From: Epiperipatus broadwayi
Taxonomy: Eukaryota; Onychophora; Udeonychophora; Euonychophora; Peripatidae
Assembly: GCA_028023455.1 (NCBI GenBank)
Contig: JAQFVV010006238.1
Span: forward strand, 3,790,572-3,854,571
Direction of reading: 5' to 3'
DNA: 64,000 nt
This document shows, piece after piece, positions 46,749 to 56,599 of the stretch. A program made the translations under genes and the position numbers. The notes beneath the pieces were generated by a model. That model saw only the letters and a program-made list of their open reading frames with translations, did no database searches and had not been told where the DNA came from. How positions within the stretch are numbered: the stretch's first letter is position 1; each line of letters opens with the position of its first letter.

Positions 46749-47114
46749 CAGAGGTCCCCAACCTTTTTGCACTTAAGAGCACATTCTATAATACTGGCCA
46801 GGTGGCGAGCACCGTTTATTTTTTTAATGTAAATTTATAGTTGGATATTGTTAATAATACACATAATGTACAAAAAATATTTATTTCAAAAATAAAATTT
46901 TAACATATAATCAACATTTATATTTTTACGCTGTAAAAGTATAGTATGCCCTACAATTTGATTACAATATAATACAATAATTTATAAGAAATTTTAAAAA
47001 TTAAATTTATTTGTATCAGATAAATAATTTTTCTCGTGTTCGGATAGCGGTGGGCACACATAAAATGGTCTGCGGGCTCCATGGTGCCCATGGGCATAGG
47101 GTTGGGGATCCCTG
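46749..47114. mobile_element. Non-autonomous hAT element (copy 2)
   Basis: 366 bp. Left end CAGAGGTCCCCAACC, and the right end reads CAGGGATCCCCAACC on the minus strand. The interior is AT-rich with CGGTGGGCAC/GCGAGCACCG sub-terminal complements (GGTGGCGAGCACCG and GCGGTGGGCACAC). Flanks TCCTATGC and AAATATGC share their last five bases, a possible decayed 8-bp target duplication. The CCCCAACC end differs from copy 1, so this is another subfamily. Confidence 0.85.
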
Positions 47115-47119
47115 AAATA

Positions 47120-48285
47120 TGCTTTTATTTGCAAAAACTGAAGAAAATTTTTTTTTTTTTTACTTTCTACATTTATGTAAATAAAACCATTTCTTTAATA
47201 TATATACACTTCTTAGTTATATATCTGTAATAGTGAATTATCAAAATAAGGTGAATTTATTTAAAATAAATTTTTCTAGATAAAAATATTAAAAAATGGG
47301 GCAGTAAGTTAAATAAAAGGGTATAATTAATGAAATAATCAATTGATTCACTTTTCAAGGAATCATTCATTTTTAACTTGCAATAAATGCTGCTAGATGC
47401 CACTAGCGACAGTGATTCATAGGAAATTAAAAATTTAAATATTTTACTAATTTTTTGCTGAAATATTTGTAAACTGTTAAAAAAAAATTATCATCAGGAT
47501 TACATATATATGAAAAATTTTAATTAGATTGCAAACTGATTGAATTACAAGATTTTGTCCAGACTTAGAATAAATTAATTAAAGCATATAAAAATAATAC
47601 TAATATGTGACAGAAATATATATTTTTAAATTGCATAGGGATTGTATATGTATGTAATAATATTTGAAGAGTAATGGAAAAAATTTTATGTTCTCATTGT
47701 TTTATTGCATTTTATTTAATTTGTAGATTATATAAATTTTATACACATTTGTAAAAAAAAATCTCGAAGATCACCTATCCATAAAAGGCAGAAACATACA
47801 TAGAAAATAAATAATTTAAAAGAATAATTAAATTTCAATGTATATATTTTAATAAAAAAAGGCAAAAAAGCACATTTTTAGAAATGGTATTATATATATA
47901 GCACTTTTGCATTATTTAATCTAATTCGGGCTATTAAAAAGGTATATTTATATCTATTAATTGAAAATTAATTTAATATTAAGAGTAAAATATAAGACTC
48001 AGCCTTTCCCGCTAATTAGTTAATTTCAGAATAATTTATAGTTGTCTTGACATTTTGTTAATATATATATATAAATTGTACTCTACATGTAAGTATGTCA
48101 GTAAACGGTATGCTTATATATGGTCAGAGCTAAACTGTAGGTGAGCTCATTCTACACTTTAAGTTTGTTAACAGTTAGTTTACATATAGATCTCGGGGGA
48201 TTTCCAGTACTTCTGCATAATTTCATATATATATATGTATATGAATCACGCATATATATATATATGTATAATTGTATTTTTATAT
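47120..48285. other. Non-coding stretch
   Basis: AT-rich with TA microsatellites near 48061-48073 and 48226-48267. No gene recognised. Confidence 0.45.
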
Positions 48286-48288
48286 TAT

Positions 48289-48692
48289 ACTATTTCCATC
48301 ATCTAGTATAAGTATTGTGTCTTCAGAAAAAGTTAACTATTTAAATATTCCAAATACATTCAACTGTTAGCAATAGCAGACATTTTAGTATATGCACAAT
48401 ATTTCAAGAGGTATTTATTATTCACCCTTCTTCCTCTGCTTTTGGCAAGATGGCTCATTTGGTTAGAGCTTTACTTTAAAATTCAATACTCAAGAATCTA
48501 AGGCACTCCCATGTTATTACTGCCACTGGTCAGGCCAGCAACACCCGAAGAAGAGGGTGGAATAATATCTCAAAGCATTGTGCATATAGTACCCTATGTG
48601 CTATTACTAACAGTTGAATGTATTTGGAATATTTAAATAAAGTTAAATTTTTCTGAAGACATTCAATACTCATATTAGATGATAGGAATAGT
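48289..48692. mobile_element. Foldback element with tRNA-like centre (family T, copy 1)
   Basis: 404 bp with long inverted arms: ACTATTTCCATCATCTAGTA on the left, complementary to the ATTAGATGATAGGAATAGT end. Next come TCTTCAGAAAAAGTTAAC and TTCCAAATACATTCAACTG, both repeated inverted on the right. The centre holds GATGGCTCATTTGGTTAGAG, a good box A, but box B is poor. Related copies lie at 35111-35595 and 21290-21640. A tRNA-like promoter between inverted repeats suggests RNA polymerase III transcription, which is inference. Confidence 0.75.
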
Positions 48693-48699
48693 TCGTTTA

Positions 48700-51600
48700 T
48701 ATAAATACAACTAAAACACCATCATTACAAATCTTCAGGAAAACACATATATATGTTTTATGAGAACACTATTTTGCATTTCTTAATGAAATTTAAAACT
48801 GATATATCTTGAATGAAATTGACTGCTATATAAATAATCTAAAATGAACATACTAAACTCTTATAATGCATATTTAATCTAGATTCACATTTATAATGTT
48901 TTAATATATTTATTTATATTACATACATATACATATGATCAAGTTAAAAATATCCAAGTTAGGAAAAAAAAGTAGTTTACAAGTTAGTTAAAATATCTTG
49001 ACTAACTAAATTAAAGAGTGCATTTCACATGAATATAAACTAACTGTAAGATTTGTCATTAAACTCTTCTGTAAAACTAAAATTACCAAAGACTGTTTTC
49101 CATGCTTACATAATTAGGAATGGAAATTATTTCTATGTTTTATTCAAGTACAGTTTTTACTATTAATTTCATGAAGTTTTTTTAAAATATGAAATACTGT
49201 TTGTTCATCTTTATATTAGATGTTTTGATATTTAATAATAATAAAGAAGTTAATTTATATATATTTTATTAAATCTTTCTTTATATATATGTATCAGTAA
49301 AAACCAGTCAACAAATTAGACAACCCCATTATCAATAACAATCAACTATTTCAAATTGTTGTCAAGGCAATCTCTTTTTAATAATAAATATAGTCATGGG
49401 AAAGGGTATTATTTAAATTCTAAAGTCTCCTAGACTGATTTTAAGAAAGAGGCAAAAAAAAAAACAATAACAAAATCAGCTATGTTCATCATTTTGCCAT
49501 TTTGATGCTCGAGCATTGATCTTCCAAGCAATTAACCATAAATTTTATGTACTGTGGAAGGGTTCATTTTTGTTGGTTTCTGTATCAAGCTTTTCATACC
49601 CATGCCCTGGAGTTTGAATCTCGCTGAAATTGGAATTTTATTTCAAATATGTATTTTCAAATGAGGTAATGATTTTTTTTCCACATACCTAGGGATTAAT
49701 GTCAATCTAAGTATTGATTAATAAATGGATATTTACATATTCTCAACTTAATTGTAGAAACAGAAAAATAACATCTTAAATTCAAACTAATCATTTTGAT
49801 GAATTATGGTGAACAATGTCTTATTTTTTTTTACAGGTTTTCTGTGAAAGGATTTTGGAGAGGTTATCACTCAGAAGGTCAATTGTATGGCTGTTTTACA
49901 TTTTGAATATACAGTCATTTAAACCCATCATCTCAGTAACAGTAAAATAAGAACCTGGAATATTGTGGGAATATTTCATTACTTGATTTATTGGTATATT
50001 TATTTTATTTTTTTCCACATCTCAGCAGAATCTAGATAATCTTATATACAAATAATTTCCTGTTATATTCTTCATTATGTTCTTAATTTGATGATGGAAA
50101 TAATGGAAATGAAGTTTGAATGAAAAATTTAATGCCTAAAGCATCTTGATAAGAGAAAAGTGATGTTTCATAATATGGATATGAGGTTGATTAAATGTTT
50201 TTTTTTAAGTATGTGCAAACAATTGGAGATGTTTTTGTCTTCTTCTTTTTTTGAATTCATATTATGATTAATCCAATATCCTTATGTCTCCCTCCCCCCT
50301 TTTTGTGATTCTTTCAAATTTTGATAACAATTCTCTCCATCCTTCTTATATTTATATAGCAGAAATTAAAATAATAAAAGCATTTTTTAATAATTCTGTT
50401 TTGATCATTGAAGTTTTTAACTTCAGATTACTTGTGATCTGCATGACCTGTTTTTTTTTTTTTTTTTTAGGGAAAAGATATTCTCATATGTAGGAGCAAA
50501 TAATACACAACTGTCCTTTGCTTTATTATTATTACCATTATTGATATTAGTATCATTTTTACTTTTAATGAGCAGTCCACCAGGTGTAGTATTTTTTTTA
50601 ATTTTTTTTACAGATTTTGTGAATTAGGACATTTTTAGACTAGCTTTTTAAGTCCTACATTCTTGACAAGTAGCACAATCCTAAGCAGGGTTATAACATA
50701 TAGTTACTTTCGAAACAAACACCTATCCTAAAATTTATTTATATAGTGTCTCATTATTAATCATGCTGCCTTGTGCATGATCTCAAACTATTGACTTTTC
50801 AGACCATAAAGCATATATTCATCATTTTCCCCTCAATATCAAGATTTTTTTGTGTACAAATAATAAGAAAAAATTTGAATAATGGATTGTGTTATTGTAC
50901 ATATAATTAAACGAAAGATTTATAGTTATACAGGCATGCAAATATTTTGTTATAGACTATTACAAAGAGATAATTAATAGCATGAAAGGTTCATAATCCT
51001 ATTAACTTTTGAGGTAGAAAACATTAAAGTAAAATAAAAAAAAAAGAATGCAAAGATAATGTTTGAAAGTGGAAACTAAATATATACAAAATATGTTTGA
51101 TGACCAGTTATATTACTCTACAAAGCATCAGGATACCATTTTGCTGTCCGTTAATAAAAAATTATGTAATGTTTAATTTGTGTTTACATGCATGTAGTCA
51201 AATAGCAGAATTTCAAATTTAATTGCTGAAGGGGATAATTAACTTTATGAGATCAGAGTTTGTTAGGTTGATTAAAGTCACATCTGGGGAGGCCAAATCC
51301 AACTAGCTTCATTGTTGGGACTAGAAAAAGTATGAGTTATAAGTTGGTTCAACATATTATTCAGTTTTGTTTAATTACTTGTATCGTCAATTAATTTTAC
51401 ACATAATTAATTTCACAATTTCATTAATTTTTTTTTTTTTGTAAATAAATAAATTGAAAGTTTATCAATGTATTCCAAAATGATTTAAATATAGTTTGGT
51501 ATTATTTTAAGCCTAATTCAAAAGAGAATTTGAAAAACATTTGTAAAATTTGTAATATGTGGTAAAAATGACATAGATATAGAAAGTTAAGTCATAGTTT

Positions 51601-52600
51601 TTATTAGGAATATTGGGAACCTTTAAACCCGGAATAGTAATTATGCAGGATATATTCATAAAAGTAGTTTATATTTGAAAGAAATGTTGGAGGAAGCAAT
51701 AATGAGGGAGAAAAACAAACAAAAAAAGTAAAATTTAAATGATAAATGTAAGGAGAGAAATACATGTGAAAATTTGAAGAACAAAGATGAGAGAAATTGA
51801 AGATGGGGCTTCAAGCTGATATCATCTTGATGATTTGGGAGGCCCCTCCGTAATGTTTTAAGGGACCAAAGTCTTTGTGACATTATTGACTGTGATCTTA
51901 TTTTTAGTCAGGATGCTTATAATTATATATATATTTTGATTGTTCAATTTGACAATCAAAAAATTATTTTTCAGTTCGGGCAAATATATTTTTTCTACAC
52001 TTTAATTAAAGAAGTAATAAAGATTAGAAATAGATAAAAAAAAAAAAAGAAAAACTAAGTTATTTAAACTGATCAAAGTTAAAATTTTAGATTTAACTAG
52101 TTCTTTGTGTGAAATTTGTCGCTAATGATAATCTTTTAATTGCTTTAGTAATCTAATTAATAATTGATCTGAAGACATTCTCAGGCCATTAAAGTATTTA
52201 TTTATTCTTTTTTTTAAAAATCATTTTAATGACAAATCACTGGTTGAAAAGATCTCTAAACAATCTGTTCATTTTATTGGGGGGGGGGGGGTGAGGTGAA
52301 AATGAAAAGAATATTGTATATATGTAGTTACAGAGTGATAGAGAGGTGAGAGCTGCTATTGAGGAAAGGATGACAGGGGTAGAATCATTCATTTACTTTG
52401 ATAGCCATTTGCATGTGATTGAAAAATTCTACTCGTAATGATGATCTCCACAATGCAAATAACCCATAATAAAAACAAGAGAAGAGATGATTTAGATATA
52501 TAGGTAAATTCCACGTGAGTGAGAAACATATAGAGTATGTGCTTGTTTGCATGCTATATTTACAACACACTTATTAGCTCTGCATGATTTAATGCAGGGG
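48700..52600. other. Non-coding region
   Basis: No gene or assigned mobile element. Contains a poly(T) run at 50451-50470 and a 13-G run at 52279-52291. Open frames here (50284, 51656, 52385) are AT-rich and unassigned. 49560-49625 has a box B-like GAGTTTGAATCTCG but no tRNA fold. Confidence 0.4.
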
Positions 52601-52605
52601 TACAG

Positions 52606-53099
52606 TATTAGTCTGTGGCATATAAGTCTTCAGAATATTAGACTGCAGCATATAACGTCTTCAGAGGATTAAACTGTGGCATATAAGGTCTTCAGAGTAT
52701 TAGACTGTGGCATATAAGGTCTTCAGAGTATTAGAGTGTGACATATAAGGTCTTCAGAATATTAGACTGTGACATATAAGGTCTTCAGAGTATTAGACTG
52801 TGGAATATAAAGTCTTCAGAGTATTAGTCTGTGGATTATAAGGTTTTCAGAGTATTAGACTGTGGCATATAAGTTCTTCAAAGTATTAGTCTGTGGTGTA
52901 TAAGGTCTGGTTAGTATTAGACTGTGGCATATAAGATTTTCAGAGTAGTAGACTGCAGCATATAAGGTTTTCAAAGTATTAGATTGTGGCATATAAGGTT
53001 TTCAGAGTATTAGACTATGGCATATAAGGTCTTCAGAGTATTATACTGTAGCATATAAGGTCTTCAGAGTATTAGTCTGTGGCATATAAAGTCTTCAGA
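52606..53099. repeat. 31-bp minisatellite, ~16 copies
   Basis: Tandem array of a 31-bp unit made of TATTAGACTGTGGCATATAA followed by GGTCTTCAGAG. Sixteen copies fit the 494 bp. Copies differ by single substitutions such as GTCTG/GACTG and TGTGG/TGCAG, and one carries GGTTAGTATT. No spacers, so it is not a CRISPR array. No coding frame. Confidence 0.95.
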
Positions 53100-53109
53100 T
53101 CAATTTCAG

Positions 53110-53515
53110 TTTTGGCATTTCCAGCTCTTGAACTTTTTGCTAATTCCCAAAAAGAAAAACCATTTGATTATTTATTTATGTAGCACTATTAATGGCTTTG
53201 TTTTTCATTTCAAATATATAGTTGGACATTTTCAGTCTTATAATTAGAAACCCTCTCTTAATATTTCAAACATGTGACAGTTTGAAATATTAAGAATTGG
53301 CTTCTAGTTCTAAGTAAGATGTAATTCTTGAGTAGAAAGAAGTGAAAGATTAAAAGATAAAGAATAGTATACTTTTATATAAAGAATAATACAGATAATA
53401 TTAATTTTATTAAGTTTTAAGTCTACATTTCCAAACTAACAAAGAATATATAATTATTAATTCTGAATTTATCAATATGTGATTGTTGTAAATAAGTGCA
53501 TATTAAAATAATTAT
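53110..53515. other. Non-coding stretch
   Basis: AT-rich sequence. A short inverted repeat TTAATATTTCAAAC / GTTTGAAATATTAAG lies at 53257-53296. Confidence 0.5.
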
Positions 53516-53519
53516 ATTA

Positions 53520-54171
53520 AACAAGCAAAACTCTCTATACGTATTGCCACTCAGTGCAAGCCAGAGTAATCAGTGGATGCCAGAAGGCTTGTGCATAAAA
53601 GCTCCATATAGTGCCTACTTATCCAATATCCCCAGACTAGTTTCTGATGTGGCCTTCTTCAGTGAGGAGCTTTGGATCTGAGAGCACTGCACCTAGATTT
53701 TAAGATCTAATGCAATCCTCCAGCAGCCACCTTTTATCTCTACTTAACTACAAAACTAGGAATCTTAAATATAATATTTTCAGACCTATATGACTATATA
53801 AGTTAATAAGCTTGGATTGTTAGCTTATATAGGCATATATGTCTGAGCTTGGATTGAAAATATTGTTTTAAGATTCCTAGTTTTGTAGTTAAGTAGAGAT
53901 AAAGGTGGCTGCTGGAGGATTGCATTAGATCCTAAAATCTAGGTGCAGTGCTCTCAGATCCAAGGCTCCTCACTGAAGAAGGCCACGAGTCAGAAACTAG
54001 TCTGGGGATATTAGATGAGTAGGCACTAGATGGAGATTTTATGTACAAGCCTTCTGGCATCCATTGATTACTCTGGCTTGCATTGAATGGCAATGCATAT
54101 AGAGAGTTTTGCCTGTTTTAATAACAGTTATAAGCAAGCATAAGAAATAGTGATCACGTGATGTTTATTGG
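53520..54171 (+). mobile_element. H2 foldback element E, best full-length copy
   Basis: 652 bp. It starts AACAAGCAAAACTCTCTATA and the first arm runs to about 53810. The spacer has CTTGGATTG in both orientations. The second arm returns to GAGAGTTTTGCCTGTT. The unique tail TTAATAACAGTTAT through GTGATCACGTGATGTTTATTGG follows. Both arms carry hammerhead cores, antisense at 53662-53656 and sense at 53973-54002. The sense cleavage site is about 170 nt from the 3' end. No clear flanking duplication. No coding capacity; the open frame at 53496-53681 is chance. Confidence 0.85.
53958..54016 (+). ncRNA. Hammerhead ribozyme motif, family H2 (element E, right arm, sense)
   Basis: Core CTGAAGA at 53973-53979, stem II GGC/GTC around CACGA, GAAA at 53993-53996, ACTAGT stem III, cleavage triplet GTC ending at 54002. 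Proximal stem I TCCTCA (53967-53972) with TGGGGA (54003-54008) is complete. Distal stem I ATCCAA with TTAGAT has one wobble/mismatch. The left-arm partner on the minus strand keeps CTGAAGA, GAAA and GTC but its stem II has lost two bases. Confidence 0.8.
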
Positions 54172-54282
54172 CTCAAAATGCTCATATGTATATATTTTTA
54201 TTCAGCTAATTGCTGGATATACTTTCATGCATGAGTATAGTTGGGGATTGTAAAGGACAAGATCTTAAATTGATTTTCAAAC

Positions 54283-54407
54283 TATATAAATATAAAATAT
54301 AAAAAAAAATTAAAGAAATACTTTTATTCCTCTAAATACACTAAAATATATAAATATAAATATAAAAAAAATTAAAGAAATACTTTTATTCCCCTAAATA
54401 CACTAAA
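54283..54407. repeat. Tandem duplication, ~62 bp x 2
   Basis: 54283-54344 and 54345-54407 share ATTAAAGAAATACTTTTATT and CTAAATACACTAAA, with one or two differences. A recent slippage or unequal-exchange duplication. Confidence 0.9.
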
Positions 54408-54596
54408 AAGTAAAAAAATACTTTTTTTCCAGCTTTAACAGTAATTTTGGTATTTTGCAACCAAAAATAAAAGCATGGGTATTCATGCTTAAAAATAGTA
54501 CTAGTTTCATTTTTTATTAATTTTATGAACTTTGTATCAAACAAGAATTAGAATTTTAACATTTTAAATGTCATATTCTTCATTGATTTACTACTA

Positions 54597-55537
54597 CCAG
54601 GTTTTCTGATACTAAGACCAGGTCTGATATTAATTTTTGCTCTCAAAGTTACCATAGGGCTAACTTTCAGGAGATATCTCATTTTTTCAAATACCAAAAT
54701 GTATATTACTTTCAGGAGATATCTCATTTTTTCAAATACCAAAATGTATATTTATTTATGTACTTCTTTTTACAAAGAGCTTAAGTTTTCTTAGCCCCAG
54801 AGCCCATATCAGTTATTTCTTGTACTCATTGAAATAGCTCTTTTTTGCACTCTTCTTATCTGGCAATCAGAGTATTATTTTACTTAAATTTACAATTACA
54901 TCAAGTGTTATTTGAAGATATATGAGGCAGGAGTTATAACAAAAATGATTACAGTTAAGAATGGTTTGTCCATGCACAAGTAACAAAAAAAAATGCAAGC
55001 ACAAAAATTCAGAAAATGTTTCTATATTATGCCCATTATAAAATACAGCATATTGAATTACATGGTAAATCACTTCAGTTAGGAGAAAAAAAATGTTTAA
55101 GAAATCAAACTAATTTTTCTTTTATCTTGAATATTTAAAAGCTACCAAGATGAAACTCTAAAACTAAATCAAGCATTAAATATAAAATAAAATAAGTGGC
55201 TAAAAATATATAAATTAAATTATAAATTGTTTGATACACTGACTTGTGGTAGATAAATTGTTTTTCTCTACAGGTAGAATTATGTTTGTCGAAAATTATC
55301 AGCGGAAAAAATAGAAAAGAACTACATAGTTTATACTACCATTTTAAAGCATTAATGTCAATAATATTGTTTGTTTATATATTCATTGTTTTATAAATCA
55401 ATATATCCATCAATTGCCAATATGGCTGATGATCTTAACTAGGGCTTATAGTTGGGGAAGGGCTTATATTATAAGCATCCTGAAAAATCATGCTAGGGTT
55501 TATTTTCTTGTTAGGTCTTATTATTGGGGAAACATGG
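54597..55537. mobile_element. MITE-like element, copy 2
   Basis: Same family as 16133-17232. Left end CCAGGTTTTCTGATACTAAG, and the right end reads CCATGTTTCCCCAATAATAA on the minus strand. The TA is kept on the left and changed on the right. Shared interior words include TTAAGAAATC-AACTAATTTT, TTGTTTGATACACTGACTTG and GTCAATAATATTGTTTG. A 45-bp segment (ACTTTCAGGAGATATCTC on) is duplicated in tandem at 54663-54707 and 54708-54752. Confidence 0.75.
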
Positions 55538-55686
55538 TCCATGTAAAATGTAACCAAGAATATTTCTAAACATGATCACTCTTCTCTTTTTTTTTTTTTT
55601 GGGGGTCAAATAAAAAAAAATTATTGTCAAAGGTGAATAAAATTTATTTTTTACTTTTTAGTACATGAGGGTTTCTTTAAAAATAA

Positions 55687-56547
55687 TCAAGGGGGTATGC
55701 AAAAATAACTAGGATTTTGTAATAAAAAATTGTGTATTGTTTTGTAGGTGTTACACATTGAGTCTCTTTCAAAGTACTGTCTATTTATTGCTATACACTG
55801 GTCTAAACATATGTTTCACTTTTCATAGTAGTTCACAACTCTTGCAAAGTGATGCATTTTAATGCTGCTGTTGTTTTTGTCTTCATCACTTCTAAGTCCA
55901 GAAAAAAAAGTAGGGCATTTTTTCATTCGAGAGAATAAAAAGAAGTCACATGGAGCAAGATTAAGCAAATATGGCTGATGGATAAGCTAGATTAGTTAAA
56001 TTTAATTAAAAATTGCTTCACGCTCAAGACTTTGCACACTTGTGCATTATCATGATGAAGATTGCACTTCTCACTTTGCAACAAAGTGGGTCATTTATTT
56101 TTTACTGCATCATACAAAAGTTTCAGAACTTGTGGGTTTTAAACACCTGATCATTGCAAATGAATTCTGAGTAAACAATGCCATTTGAATCGAAAAAGAG
56201 CATTGCCTTGATGCTGAAGTTGACATTTTCGTTAAACCACTGGTAAATATGTGTTTTCCCAGAGCAACTTACTTGTAAAGTGTTTCGAGTATTGCAACTC
56301 TTTTCACTGCCATTTAATTTCACATTGTTTCAACTTTTCAACCATTACAAAAATTGGTAGATATGCAAAATACACTTTACAAAAAAAATGTGTTATGTGT
56401 CATCACAATTGCCCATGATAATGTAATTTGGCAGATTGATGCAGTAGATGCAGTAGAGTTCTTGCAAGAAGTATCTAAAGCAGAAACTGACACTACAAAA
56501 GGTATGACTATCAGAGAACAATTCCGGTTATTTTGAGTGACCCTTCA
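55687..56547 (-). pseudogene. Mariner element, decayed transposase (copy 2)
   Basis: 861 bp, minus strand. The TIR reads TGAAGGGTCACTCAAAATAA at the 5' end (plus-strand right side). The other end is TCAAGGGGGTATGCAAAAAT on the plus strand. TA is on both sides. The frame 56323-56123 keeps VNFSIKAMLFFDSNGIVYSE, the first catalytic-aspartate block (FFD). Near the 3' end EKWNICLDQCIAINRQYFER matches the mariner C-terminus. The middle has many stops. Same family as 32911-33766. Confidence 0.85.
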
Positions 56548-56599
56548 TATATATATTCATTTTCTACTTTTTATTTTTATTTATGAAAATTAAAAAAAC

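Noticed and set aside
52606-53099. Regular repeats as a possible CRISPR array
   Set aside because: Units are contiguous 31-mers with no unique spacers, in a eukaryotic context.
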